Shown piece after piece: positions 27,603 through 36,184 of a stretch of 64,000 nt of DNA. The DNA lies in NCBI RefSeq assembly GCF_002305855.1, contig NZ_CP022163.1, positions 5,704,292-5,768,291 of the forward strand, given 5' to 3'. The stretch is from Melittangium boletus DSM 14713 (GTDB taxonomy: Bacteria > Myxococcota > Myxococcia > Myxococcales > Myxococcaceae). The notes beneath the pieces were generated by a model. It searched no databases and was not told the origin of the DNA. It saw only the letters and a list, made by a program, of their open reading frames with translations. Numbering within the stretch: position 1 is the stretch's first letter; every line of letters begins with the position of its first letter. A program made the translations under genes and the position numbers.

Positions 27603-27634
27603 ATCCCCCTTTTCTTGCGCCCCGGAGTGGGGAT
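27603..27634. promoter_or_regulatory. Inverted repeat between doxX and lysR
   Basis: ATCCCC (27603-27608) and GGGGAT (27629-27634) are exact complements 20 nt apart in the 81-nt divergent region. LysR regulators bind such interrupted dyads, often between their own gene and the target. The site is short and could be chance. Confidence 0.3.
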
Positions 27635-27663
27635 TGGGAACGTGGCCGCGAGGAACGACGCCT

Positions 27664-28614
27664 GTGCCCAAGCGGAAAAAACAGAGTCCCCTGCTGTTCG
27701 AAGAGGTGATGCCGCTGCATGCGTTCGTGCGGGCCGTCGAGGACGGAGGCTTTTCCGCCGCCGCGCGCCGGTTGGGCCTGACTCCCTCGGCGGTGAGCAA
27801 ACAGGTGGCCCACCTGGAGGCACGGTTGGGGGCGCGTCTGCTGCGGAGGACCACGCACCACGTGAGCCTCACGGAGGCGGGCAGTGTCTTCTATCGGCAC
27901 TGCCGACGGGTGCTCGCGGAGATGGAGGAGGCCGCGCTCGCGGTGACGGCGTTGGACGACCGGCCCCGGGGCCTGCTGCGCATCTCGGCCCCCTCGGTTC
28001 TGGGTGAGTTGCACGTGGGCGCCGCGGCCGTGGCCTTCCAGGAGTCCTTCCCCGACGTGCAGGTGGACCTGGATGCGAGCGATCGCGTGGTGGACCTGGT
28101 GGAGGAGGGGTTCGACCTGGCGATCCGCATCGCCGATGCGCTGGAGGACAGCACGCTCATCGTGCGGAGGCTCGTGCCCGAGGAGCGGCTGTTGTGCGCG
28201 AGCCCCCTCTATCTCCAGCAACGCGGCATCCCTCGCTCCCCGGAAGAACTGGTCGGGCACGACTGCCTCCTCTTCAAGCGGAGCCGGAGCACGGCGGAGT
28301 GGCGGTTCGTCGAGCGGGACGGGACCCGGAGTGTCCACGTCGCGGGCCACTTTCAAGCGAACAACAACGTCGTCCTCCGGCAGGCGGTGGTGCGGGGACG
28401 TGGCATCGCCAACCTCCCGCGCTACCTGGTGCTGGAGGAGTTGCGCACGGGCGCGTTGGTTCCCCTCCTCACGGAGTTCCCCGTGGCCAGCCGCGACATC
28501 TTCCTGGTGTATCCGCATCGCAAGCTCGTGCCCGCGAAGGTGCGCGCCTTCGCGGACTTCTGCGTGCGCTACTTTCGGAGCCTCCTGGGCCCTGGCCGGA
28601 CCCAGGAGCATTGA
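27664..28614 (+). CDS. LysR-family transcriptional regulator
   Basis: 316 residues. The N-terminal helix-turn-helix is textbook: LHAFVRAVEDGGFSAAARRL, then LTPSAVSKQVAHLEARLGARL and RTTHHVSLTEAG. The effector-binding domain follows (LLRISAPSVLGELHVG, DLAIRIADALEDSTLIVRRL). It most resembles LysR regulators that control neighbouring redox or quinone genes. GTG at 27664 is taken as start (GAGGAA upstream); an in-frame ATG at 27709 is the alternative. Divergent doxX is the obvious target. Confidence 0.9.
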   Translation: MPKRKKQSPLLFEEVMPLHAFVRAVEDGGFSAAARRLGLTPSAVSKQVAHLEARLGARLLRRTTHHVSLTEAGSVFYRHCRRVLAEMEEAALAVTALDDRPRGLLRISAPSVLGELHVGAAAVAFQESFPDVQVDLDASDRVVDLVEEGFDLAIRIADALEDSTLIVRRLVPEERLLCASPLYLQQRGIPRSPEELVGHDCLLFKRSRSTAEWRFVERDGTRSVHVAGHFQANNNVVLRQAVVRGRGIANLPRYLVLEELRTGALVPLLTEFPVASRDIFLVYPHRKLVPAKVRAFADFCVRYFRSLLGPGRTQEH

Positions 28615-28680
28615 CGCCGTCCGAGTCACGGGCATGGAGGCAAGCGCCTCGGCTCCTCCTCGTCAGGCGACCGTGTCTTG

Positions 28681-28686
28681 TATATT
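28681..28686 (+). promoter_or_regulatory. Possible -10 element (TATATT)
   Basis: TATATT preceded by TTG stands out as an AT-rich hexamer in a GC-rich 125-nt gap, 54 nt upstream of the 542-residue protein's ATG. No good -35 hexamer is found at 16-18 nt, so this may be a weak or activator-dependent promoter. Confidence 0.35.
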
Positions 28687-28739
28687 CGTTCCCCTGGACT
28701 CGCGAAGCGGTCCACGAGTCAATCAAGGGGGGAACACCG

Positions 28740-30368
28740 ATGCCGACGTCCACGAAGGGAAGCCCACGACAGACGAGGCCTCCGCGGAAGGCGGATGCAC
28801 CCACGGGCCTGCCCCCGGGGGAGTACTTCCAGCTCGTTCCGCATGGCGCCGCGCTCGTCGTCGTGCGAGTCCGACCGGAGGAGCGCCAGAAAGCCACGAG
28901 TCCCGTCCTCACGCGCGAGGAACTTGAATCCTTTTTGCGACGCGACGCCATCCCGACGGTGTCAGGCTCCGCCTTGTCGGGGTACCTCAGTAGTTTGCAC
29001 GCCCTGCCGGGCTTCGAGAGCCATGCTCCGGAATCGTTCTCCCGGAGTCCTGGAACAACTCCCTTGTCTCGAAGTGGTTGGCGGGGCGCACTCGGGGAAG
29101 TCTCGGCTCGGCGCGGAGGATGGGTGCCGCAGCAGGATCTCAACGCCCTTCACCACAATCACCCGATCTTTGACCTGCGTGATCATCGGGGTGGGTTGAA
29201 TTCAGTGAAGACGAGTGTTCGTGCGGCGAACACCCGGGGAGACCCTTTCGAGACCTATCTGCGAGGCTTGAGGGACGTCATGGGCGCACGTCCCGGCACC
29301 TGGGCGGCTGCGCGCACGGCTCTCTATCCTCAACTTCCACCCGCCACGGGTGAAGCCCTGATGCTGCGCCAGGGTTACGTCTCAGTGAACGAGGAGCACG
29401 TGGAGCCGTTCCGGGAGTCCCTGCGCAATCCCGAGAACTACCGCAAGGCATCCTACCGGGAACTCGCGGACAGGGTGCTGAAGCACGAGCCGGTGCGGAT
29501 TGCCGGGACGGTCTACCGTCGTTACCAGGCGCTGGAGGACACCCGGCGGGGTTCGAGCACGCCCGTGGCGGTGCGCCAGCAGGTAGAGGCCGCGCTTCGC
29601 GCCTTGCGAGAGGGCCTTGCCTGTCGAGTGCGGAGCAACGGCATCACCACACGGCATCTCGTCAACCTGGAGAGTTTCCGAAATCATGTCTCGTCCATGA
29701 ATCCGCACATGACGCCCGCGGAGATCAAGAGCTGGGTCTTCCCGGAACTCTTGATGGTGGCCCGGCACGGAGGCGGCGTGCGCGGTAACGCCATTGCTTC
29801 TGGGCTCGCGGGAGGGCGTGGTGCGGCGGGTGGCGCGGTGGTGTCTGTTCTCTTCGAAGCGGGCCACCTCAAGTACGAAGGAGAGACATTACAGCTCCCA
29901 CTTTTGGGGAAGGCCGCGGTGGCTGGTGGTACATCCGGGATAGTGGGTGGGGTCGCCCAAAATCTTGTCATGGCGAATGCGGGTCAATCCGCGTCGAAAA
30001 ACCTCATTGGCCATGGCTTGAACTCACGGTTGGCAACTGGAGCGGGGCGAGGGCTTGGTGGGGTTGTTGCCGGAGGTTTGGCAGCGCCTGTCTTCACCAC
30101 AACCGCGCTTGCGCTCGATGACGAAGAACATAGTCGTGTGGACTACCTCGCCACGGGAACCAGGGCTTTTGTATCGGGTGGTCTCAGCTCGGCCCTCGCC
30201 GCCGGTGTCGTTGGCGCCATCTGGGGGTCTGAGGTTCCACTGCTGGGAAACGCCGTGGGATTCATCATTGGTTTTGCCGGGTACTATGTCGTGGACGCCC
30301 TGACCGGTGAGATCGTGGAGGATCATGTCCGTAGAGGAGTCGAAGGCTCAACGGACGGTGGGCGTTAA
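28740..30368 (+). CDS. Unrecognised 542-aa protein with hydrophobic Gly/Ala-rich C-terminal half
   Basis: Not recognised as a named family. The ATG at 28740 follows AAGGGGGGAAC. Residues 1-130 are soluble and basic. HHNHPIFDLRDHRGGLNSVKTS near residue 140 (given in part: NHPIFDLRD...NSVKT) resembles the Asp...Val-Lys pattern of nuclease-fold toxin domains, a weak similarity. Residues 190-320 are helical and charged. Residues 330-525 hold several Gly/Ala-rich, membrane-active-looking segments (GGTSGIVGGVAQNLV, GRGLGGVVAGGLAAPV, GGLSSALAAGVVGAIWG, GNAVGFIIGFAGYYVVDAL). The layout recalls effectors or pore-forming proteins. A small membrane-protein gene follows closely. Confidence 0.7.
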   Translation: MPTSTKGSPRQTRPPRKADAPTGLPPGEYFQLVPHGAALVVVRVRPEERQKATSPVLTREELESFLRRDAIPTVSGSALSGYLSSLHALPGFESHAPESFSRSPGTTPLSRSGWRGALGEVSARRGGWVPQQDLNALHHNHPIFDLRDHRGGLNSVKTSVRAANTRGDPFETYLRGLRDVMGARPGTWAAARTALYPQLPPATGEALMLRQGYVSVNEEHVEPFRESLRNPENYRKASYRELADRVLKHEPVRIAGTVYRRYQALEDTRRGSSTPVAVRQQVEAALRALREGLACRVRSNGITTRHLVNLESFRNHVSSMNPHMTPAEIKSWVFPELLMVARHGGGVRGNAIASGLAGGRGAAGGAVVSVLFEAGHLKYEGETLQLPLLGKAAVAGGTSGIVGGVAQNLVMANAGQSASKNLIGHGLNSRLATGAGRGLGGVVAGGLAAPVFTTTALALDDEEHSRVDYLATGTRAFVSGGLSSALAAGVVGAIWGSEVPLLGNAVGFIIGFAGYYVVDALTGEIVEDHVRRGVEGSTDGGR

Positions 30369-30395
30369 GTGCTGCTGGTTTCTGGGAGATGCAGT

Positions 30396-30791
30396 GTGAG
30401 AAGGCCGATCGCGTTGTGGCGGATTGCATTGATCGTGTGGGTCATCTCCTTCGGGGTGCTCGCGTGTATTGAGAAGTACACCGTTTCTAAATCCGTGGCA
30501 TATCCCGGAAGAATCGATTGGCTGGCGGTAGCCATCCTGTCAGGGGCGGTGGCGAGCCTGGTCGTGATGATCGTGCAGCGCATCCGGGAGCAACCAACTC
30601 CCGAGCAGCGGGCGGCCCTGGCGGCGATCTTCGAGGCGGGGCCCGGTACGCGGGGAGCAGTCGTCGTCACGCGCAACGGTGTGCCCGAGGTCATCGCGAC
30701 CGTGCGCAGCAAGGAGGAGTACCTGGAACTGGCGGGCTCGGGCCAACTGCCCGAGGACCATCACGTCTACCTGCCCAGCGACGTCGTCTGA
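30396..30791 (+). CDS. Small two-helix membrane protein (131 aa)
   Basis: Not recognised. GTG at 30396 is preferred (GGGAG eight nt upstream) to a GTG touching the previous stop. Residues 5-25 (IALIVWVISFGVLACIE) and 40-62 (WLAVAILSGAVASLVVMIV) are transmembrane helices. The 70-residue cytoplasmic tail (PTPEQRAALAAIFEAGPG...AVVVTRNGVPEVIATV) is soluble. It begins 28 nt after the 542-residue gene, so the two probably form one operon; an immunity or membrane-partner role is a guess. The gene converges on the exonuclease with only 10 nt between stops. Confidence 0.65.
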   Translation: MRRPIALWRIALIVWVISFGVLACIEKYTVSKSVAYPGRIDWLAVAILSGAVASLVVMIVQRIREQPTPEQRAALAAIFEAGPGTRGAVVVTRNGVPEVIATVRSKEEYLELAGSGQLPEDHHVYLPSDVV

Positions 30792-30801
30792 GTCCTGGCC
30801 C

Positions 30802-31827
30802 TCAGTCCTCCGCTTCACCCTCGAAGGGCGTGGCCAGGGGGGCCGCGTCGATGCCCAGGTTCTCGCGCAGGTAGCGTGAGAGGATTTCGCTGGAGCCGTG
30901 GGTGGCCAGCACGCGCGAGGCCCCCGTCTCCTTCGCCGTGCGCAACAGCCCCGGCCAGTCCGCGTGATCGGAGAGGACGAAGCCCCGGTCGTAACCCCGG
31001 CGGCGCCGGTTGCCGCGCACCCGCATCCAGCCCGAGGCGAAGCCCGTCTCGTGCTCGCCGAAGCGCCGCATCCACGTGGAGCCCGCCGCGCTGGGCGGTG
31101 CCAGCACGAGCGCTCCGGCGTAGGACGTGCCCTTCTCCACCTCGGACACGGGACGCGTGGGGCTCAGGGTCACCCCGGCCTCGCGGTAGACCTCCACGAG
31201 CGCATGCGTGGCGCCGTGCACGAACACCTCCCGGTCGGTGATGCGCGCCAGCTCCGCGAGCAGCCGCTGCGCCTTGCCCAGCGCGTAGCAGAAGAGCACC
31301 GAGGCCCGGCCCGCCTCGCGGTTGGTGTCCCACCAGCGCAGCACTTCCTCGGCGATGAGCCGCGTGTCGTCCCAGCGGTAGATGGGCAGCCCGAAGGTGG
31401 CCTCGGTGATGAAGGTGTCGCACGGCACGACCTCGAAGGGCTCGCACGTGGGATCCGGGTCGCGCTTGTAGTCGCCGGAGACCACCCAGACCTCGCCCTT
31501 GTACTCGAGCCGGATCTGCGCGCTGCCCAGCACGTGGCCCGCCGGGTGGAAGCTGACCGTCACGCCGCCGATGGTGAGGCATTCGCCGTAGTCGAGCGTG
31601 GTGATGTCCGCGTCCGCGCCCAGGCGCTTGCGCAGGAGTCCCTGGGACGGTTTCGTGCCCAGGTACTGCTGGCTGCCCCAGCGGGCATGGTCTCCGTGCG
31701 CGTGGGTGACGAGGGTGCGCGGCACGGGACGCCACGCATCGATGTGGAAGTCCCCCTGTGCGCAGTACAACCCCTCGGGCGTCACGGACACGAGGGGCGG
31801 CCTTCGGGTCGACGTGGACACGTTCAT
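30802..31827 (-). CDS. Ligase-associated metallo-beta-lactamase exonuclease
   Basis: 341 residues of the beta-CASP/SNM1-like metallo-beta-lactamase class. VTHAHGDHARWG is the HxHxDH zinc motif, HPAGHVLGSAQI and VVSGDYKRDPDP give further metal ligands, and FVLSDHADWPGLL is the C-terminal His motif. The family is the 5' exonuclease partner of the Lhr-core/ligase/PdeM cassette. Here it lies 3.9 kb upstream of the ligase gene on the same strand, separated by doxX, lysR and the 542-residue gene pair. Confidence 0.9.
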   Translation of the reverse strand: MNVSTSTRRPPLVSVTPEGLYCAQGDFHIDAWRPVPRTLVTHAHGDHARWGSQQYLGTKPSQGLLRKRLGADADITTLDYGECLTIGGVTVSFHPAGHVLGSAQIRLEYKGEVWVVSGDYKRDPDPTCEPFEVVPCDTFITEATFGLPIYRWDDTRLIAEEVLRWWDTNREAGRASVLFCYALGKAQRLLAELARITDREVFVHGATHALVEVYREAGVTLSPTRPVSEVEKGTSYAGALVLAPPSAAGSTWMRRFGEHETGFASGWMRVRGNRRRRGYDRGFVLSDHADWPGLLRTAKETGASRVLATHGSSEILSRYLRENLGIDAAPLATPFEGEAED

Positions 31828-31852
31828 GTCTCGCCTGCTCGGTGGTGGGCCG

Positions 31853-32104
31853 TTACTTCTTCTTCTTGGGCTTGCCCCGGCCGCCGTACTTCTCGTACTC
31901 GCTGGACAGACCGGTCTCGAGGCCCCGGTTGCTCCAGGGGTTGTTCACCTCGGAGCGCTGGCCGCCGTTCTGGCCCGTGATGTCGTTGAGTTCCTCGGCC
32001 CGGCCCTCGGCGGGGACCCGGTCGCCGTGTTCCTCCGGATCCTTCTGCTTGGCGGGATCCAGGGGGATGCCCATGGAGCGCTTCAAGTAGTCTTTGGGGT
32101 CCAT
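31853..32104 (-). CDS. Small basic hypothetical protein (83 aa)
   Basis: Not recognised. Starts MDPKDYLKRSMGIPLDPAK, ends in lysines (GRGKPKKKK), and is hydrophilic with no signal or membrane segment, likely disordered. The ATG at 32104 is preceded by GGGAG. It lies between the ROK kinase gene (145-nt gap) and the exonuclease gene (25-nt gap), so it may be co-transcribed with the exonuclease. Short length makes function guesswork, but start, ribosome site and codon use all support a real gene. Confidence 0.65.
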   Translation of the reverse strand: MDPKDYLKRSMGIPLDPAKQKDPEEHGDRVPAEGRAEELNDITGQNGGQRSEVNNPWSNRGLETGLSSEYEKYGGRGKPKKKK

Positions 32105-32249
32105 GCTGTCACTCCCTCGATGAGAACCGCCCGCGACTCCAGGAGCGGAGCCGCGAGTTCCCTGAAGGTGTGCATGGAAATGCCTGGGTGCCGGACTCTT
32201 CCCCGCCCCGGCGGCGGCAAGGAGGGCAGGCGAGGAGCCAGACGGTCCC

Positions 32250-33020
32250 TCACTGTTGGACGGGCTCGTTCTTCCACAGGGCGAAGCCGCCCAGCAGGCC
32301 CGCGACGTTGTCGGTGACCGTCGTGTTCTTGGGCAGTGTGAAGTCCAGGAGCCGGGCGTTGCCTCCGCCCACGTAGATCTTCCGGGGGTTCCAGATGGGT
32401 TGGATCTGATCGAGCACCTTCCGCACGTGCTTGTTCCACTTCTTCTTGCCCACACGCTCCAGCGCGGCCTGGCCCACGTAGTCCTCGTAGGTCTTCTTGC
32501 CTTGGAGCGGATGGTGGGCGAGCTCCAGGTTGGGCACGTACTTGCCATCCACGTAGAGCGCGCAGCCCATGCCGGTGCCCAGGGTGAGCACCATCTCCAC
32601 GCCGCGCCCCTCGATGACGCCGAAGCCCTGGACGCCCGCGTCGTTGAGCACGCGCACCGGGCGGCGCGTCAGCTTGTGCAGGGCTCCCTCCAGGTCGAAG
32701 CCCGCCCAGTCGGGGTGCAGGTTCGGCGCGGTCCGGGTCACGCCTTCCTCCACGACGCCGGGAAATCCCACGGAGACCCGCTCGAAGCCTCCCAGGGGTT
32801 GGATGAGCTTCTCGAGCGCGCTCAGGACGGACTTGGGCGTGGCGGGTCGCGGGGTCTTCACCCGTTGCCGCTCGTCGAGCGCCTTGCCTTGGGGATCGAG
32901 GACGAGTGCCTTGAGCCCCGAGCCTCCGATGTCGATGGCCAGCGTGCGGGGCTTGGTGGCGCGGGTCTCGCGGGCGGTCTTCTTCCGGGGGCTCGGCTCG
33001 GGTGTGGCTTGCTTGGGCAT
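32250..33020 (-). CDS. ROK-family sugar kinase, polyphosphate-glucokinase-like
   Basis: 256 residues. LAIDIGGSGLKALVLD is the ATP/phosphate-1 motif. VGFPGVV, VLNDAG and the glycine-rich LTLGTGMGCALYVDG follow in the order of ROK-type glucokinases. The sequence resembles polyphosphate-dependent glucose phosphotransferases (PPGK), but phosphate-donor choice cannot be read directly. The ATG at 33020 follows GGAGG. The N-terminal 25 residues are basic and probably disordered. Divergent from the NTF2-like gene at 33176. Confidence 0.82.
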   Translation of the reverse strand: MPKQATPEPSPRKKTARETRATKPRTLAIDIGGSGLKALVLDPQGKALDERQRVKTPRPATPKSVLSALEKLIQPLGGFERVSVGFPGVVEEGVTRTAPNLHPDWAGFDLEGALHKLTRRPVRVLNDAGVQGFGVIEGRGVEMVLTLGTGMGCALYVDGKYVPNLELAHHPLQGKKTYEDYVGQAALERVGKKKWNKHVRKVLDQIQPIWNPRKIYVGGGNARLLDFTLPKNTTVTDNVAGLLGGFALWKNEPVQQ

Positions 33021-33175
33021 CCAGGCCTCCAACGTGAGGGCGCCAGTGTAGGGCCTCGCGAGGCGGGGCAAGGGGGGGACTGTTGGGCGGGGAGCGCTCC
33101 TTGTGCGCGAGATGACAAGAAGGGGCACTCCCCCGCTGCCCGAGCCTAGACTGCCGCCCTTTTTCGGGAGGCCCC

Positions 33176-33793
33176 ATGAATCGGATGCTCGGCGGTGTGA
33201 TGGTGTGTTGGGTGCTATTGGCGCCCGTGGTGCTCCATGCGCAGGAGGCCCGCACCCCGGATGGGGACGCGGCCACGCACGAGGCCTTGCGCGCGCTCAA
33301 GAACGACATGGAACAGGCGCTCAACGCGCAGGACCTGGACCGGCTGCTCTCGCACCTGCACCCGGACGTGGTCTTCACCACCATGAACAACGACGTGCGC
33401 GTGGGCAAGGACGCCATCCGCGCCTACTACGAGAAGATGCGCACGGGGCCGGACCGCGTGGTGGAGAAGCTGACCGCGAAGTTCGAGGTGGATGACCTGA
33501 CGCGCCTGTATGGCGAGACGGGCCTCGCGCAGGGCTCCTCCACGGATCACTACGTGCTCACGGATGGCTCGGACCTCGTCGTCCATGGCCGTTGGAGCTG
33601 CGCCCTGGTGAAGCAGGGCGACCAGTGGCTCATCGCCTCCTTCCACTACTCCACCAACGTGTTCGACAACCCCGTGCTCGACTTGGTGAAGAAGAAGGCG
33701 GCGACCTTTGGAGGCGTCGGCGGAGCGGCGCTGTTGCTCGTGGGCCTGGTGGTGGGCCGGGTCACGGGGCGCCGGAAGGCCACGGCGGCGTGA
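33176..33793 (+). CDS. NTF2-like (SnoaL/DUF4440) exported protein with C-terminal helix
   Basis: 205 residues. A signal peptide ends near LHAQ. The SnoaL/NTF2-like alpha+beta cone domain follows (ALNAQDLDRLLSHLHPDVVFTTMNN, given as LLSHLHPDVVFTTMNN), then VHGRWSCALVKQGDQWLIASFHYSTN. A C-terminal transmembrane helix (GVGGAALLLVGLVVGRVTGRR) should hold it to the membrane. Such domains bind small ligands or act as simple enzymes. Start ATG has GGGAGG six nt upstream. Its last 32 bases overlap the convergent PAP2-fusion gene. Confidence 0.75.
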   Translation: MNRMLGGVMVCWVLLAPVVLHAQEARTPDGDAATHEALRALKNDMEQALNAQDLDRLLSHLHPDVVFTTMNNDVRVGKDAIRAYYEKMRTGPDRVVEKLTAKFEVDDLTRLYGETGLAQGSSTDHYVLTDGSDLVVHGRWSCALVKQGDQWLIASFHYSTNVFDNPVLDLVKKKAATFGGVGGAALLLVGLVVGRVTGRRKATAA

Positions 33794-35267
33794 CGCGTCC
33801 GGAAGCGCGCAGGAACGGCATGCGCCGGGGCAGCCGCTTCGCCCAGAAGCTCTCGATGGAGCGGTGGAACAGCCGGAGCAGGGCCAGGCCGGAGCGCCCC
33901 TCGAGCGCCGACAGTTGTCCGCGCGCCTCGTCGAGCAGGCTCCTCGCGCGGTGGTGCTCGGCCATCAACCACGCCCGTCCCGCCGCCGAGCCCACCAGGG
34001 AGTCGTAGCGCCACGGCTCCGCGCCCTCGGCTCGCACCGCCAGGGCCACCTCGGCGGGGACGTTGAAGAGGCCCTTGTCCAGGTCCTCGCGCAGGTCTCG
34101 CATCGCCGAGCACCAGCCGAACGCGTCGAGCAGGGCGGGGCTGTCCAGGGCGCGGACCTCGGCCCGGGCCGTGTGCAGCATCAGGCCGACGGACAGCTCG
34201 AAGGTCTCCCGGTGGTGGGCGCGCAGCGCCGCCGCGTCGAGTTCCCGGCGTTCGCGCACGCGCTCGCGGTCTCGCCGCATGGTGCGCACCAGCCGCAGCG
34301 CCTCGGCTCTCGCGCCGTCGTCCCGGAGCTCCGCGAGGAACCACCGGCCCAGGGTGGCCGCCACGTCCTCCCCTGTCTCGCCTCCGCGTTCCAGTCGCGC
34401 GAGCAGGGCGTCCACCCAGTCGAGGGGTTCTTCCGTGATGGGCCGGTCCCCGTCCAGCACGTCGTCCACGAGCTGGAGGAAGCAGAACCCCGTGCGGGCC
34501 ACGCGGGTGGTGCGCCAGTCCGTCAGCGCGTAGCGATAGAGCACCAGGGCGGGCAGGGCATAGCGCGGGTTCCGACGCGAGAAGCGGACCATCTCCCGGG
34601 CGCAGAGGCCTTCCACGCGCAGGGCCTCGAGCATGTCCTCACGCCGGGTGAGGGGCGCCACGGCGCGCCACGTGCCCCAGGCGAGGAGCGCTCCCGCGAG
34701 CACGTCCACCACGTGGTGCTCGTGGATGAGCAGGGTGGAGGCCGCGATGGCCGTGGCCCACAGGGTGAAGCCCGCTCGCGCGAGCCCGCCTCCCCGTTCG
34801 CCATAGGCGAGGGCCGCCGTGCACGCGAACGCCACATGGAGCGACGGCAGGTAGTTGCGCTCCAGGTTCATCGTGTCGGCCAGGAGGAACACGAAGGCGG
34901 AGTCGCCGCTCACCTCGCGCGCGGGCCAGGCCACCTCGACGGGGAGGAGCAGGAAGCACCCCGCGCCCAGCACCGTCTCCAGCGCGAGCGCTGACACGAA
35001 GGGCACCATGTCGCGCCACGTGCGCAGGATGAACAGCGACAGGAGCAGCAGCACATCCATGCTCACGTAGACGGCCGCCCAGGCCGGCACGAAGGGAATG
35101 TGGCGCTCGAAGGGCAGGTCCACGCGCAGGCCGCCCGGGTAGAAGCCCGTCACCCAGCTCGCGCCGCCGTAGACGAGCAGGAAGAAGAGGGTGAAGCCCG
35201 TGGCCATGGCGCCCGTGAGGAGCGCTTCCTCCCGCCGGGGGAGTCCGAAGAGGGGAGGGCGGCTCAT
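33762..35267 (-). CDS. PAP2 phosphatase fused to a class I isoprenoid (squalene/phytoene-type) synthase
   Basis: 501 residues. The N-terminal half (1-200) is a multi-helix PAP2-type membrane phosphatase: NYLPSLHVAFA (Ser142, His144) and HEHHVVDVLAGA (His184, Asp188) are the catalytic motifs. The C-terminal half (210-490) is an all-helical class I prenyl synthase domain with two Asp-rich motifs, LVDDVLDGD (near 268-274) and DLREDLDKG (near 400). The synthase half would join or rearrange prenyl diphosphates and the phosphatase half could remove phosphate from a product or release phosphate from a substrate. Start ATG overlaps the desaturase stop (ATGA). Confidence 0.82.
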   Translation of the reverse strand: MSRPPLFGLPRREEALLTGAMATGFTLFFLLVYGGASWVTGFYPGGLRVDLPFERHIPFVPAWAAVYVSMDVLLLLSLFILRTWRDMVPFVSALALETVLGAGCFLLLPVEVAWPAREVSGDSAFVFLLADTMNLERNYLPSLHVAFACTAALAYGERGGGLARAGFTLWATAIAASTLLIHEHHVVDVLAGALLAWGTWRAVAPLTRREDMLEALRVEGLCAREMVRFSRRNPRYALPALVLYRYALTDWRTTRVARTGFCFLQLVDDVLDGDRPITEEPLDWVDALLARLERGGETGEDVAATLGRWFLAELRDDGARAEALRLVRTMRRDRERVRERRELDAAALRAHHRETFELSVGLMLHTARAEVRALDSPALLDAFGWCSAMRDLREDLDKGLFNVPAEVALAVRAEGAEPWRYDSLVGSAAGRAWLMAEHHRARSLLDEARGQLSALEGRSGLALLRLFHRSIESFWAKRLPRRMPFLRASGRVTPPWPSGAP

Positions 35268-36184
35268 CGTTCCTCGGGGGTGACGGGGAGGGGCCGGGGC
35301 CCTCGCCACATGGACAGCCACACGCGGGAGAACGAGGGCCGGGGTGCCTCTGGGTCCACGTAGCGGCCCAGGTAGAGCCAGGGCACGCGCGGGTGACGGT
35401 GGTGGGCGCGGTGGTAGTGGTAGTTAAGGAAGAGCCAGCGCACGGGGGCACTGACGCGCAGGTCCCACGCGCCCTCGTGCACATCCAGGGGAGACCAGGC
35501 GTGGTCCGCGTATTGGAGCGAGCTCCAGTTGAGCGCGAAGGCCGCGTAGCACAGCGCCCACCCGGACGCGGTGAGGCCCAGTCCCCACACGAGCCCCGCC
35601 TGCACGCCGAGCGTCAGCAGCGCCTCGGCCCGGAGCGTGGCGCGGGGCAGGTGCTCCACCCGGGCGAGGTAGCTCTCCGCGCCGGTCTGCTCGCCATAGC
35701 GGGTGCCCTTGCCCTGGAGGTGTTTCGCCAGGCCCGGGAAGAGGGCGAAGGCGGCGGCGCCCACCGGTACGAAGGCCCAGTAGAGCCCGGTGAGGATGGA
35801 GTACCACTGCGCGTGCTTGAGGAAGCGGTTGTCGCCGGGTTGCAGGTAGTCGAAGCGCTCGCGCCGGGTGCGGTTGTCGCGGTGGTGGGTGAGGTGGAAG
35901 GCGCGTTGCAGGGTGTAGGCCGTGGGAAAGAAGGCCGCCGCGAGGCGCCCCATGCCGTCGTTGACGCGCCGCGAGGGGTGGAGCACGCCGTGGGTCGCCT
36001 CGTGCAGGAGCGAGAAGACGGTGTTGTTCACATAGGAGAACACGACGGCGGCCAGCAGCCGCGCGGGCAGGGCCTCCGCGTGGGAGGCGAGCCAGAGGCA
36101 CCCCGCGCATCCCAGGAGGGCGGCGGCGAGGAGCACGGCGTTGAGGGTGGCCGGAATGGGCGTGTCCTCATGCGTGCGCGTCAT
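35264..36184 (-). CDS. Membrane fatty-acid/lipid desaturase
   Basis: 306 residues with several hydrophobic helices and the three histidine boxes of the membrane desaturase/hydroxylase family: HEATH (61-65), HLTHH (97-101) and HYHRAHH (near 250). These bind the diiron site that inserts double bonds or hydroxyl groups with O2. The gene overlaps the Rieske gene upstream by 17 nt and the PAP2/synthase gene downstream by 4 nt, so the three are translated as one unit. The substrate may be an acyl lipid or a terpenoid; neighbours make the latter reasonable. Confidence 0.88.
   Translation of the reverse strand: MTRTHEDTPIPATLNAVLLAAALLGCAGCLWLASHAEALPARLLAAVVFSYVNNTVFSLLHEATHGVLHPSRRVNDGMGRLAAAFFPTAYTLQRAFHLTHHRDNRTRRERFDYLQPGDNRFLKHAQWYSILTGLYWAFVPVGAAAFALFPGLAKHLQGKGTRYGEQTGAESYLARVEHLPRATLRAEALLTLGVQAGLVWGLGLTASGWALCYAAFALNWSSLQYADHAWSPLDVHEGAWDLRVSAPVRWLFLNYHYHRAHHRHPRVPWLYLGRYVDPEAPRPSFSRVWLSMWRGPRPLPVTPEER

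Noticed and set aside
27076-28635. Long minus-strand frame of 519 codons covering doxX and the antisense of lysR
   Set aside because: Only the last 168 codons look like a protein (DoxX). The rest is antisense to a well-supported LysR gene.
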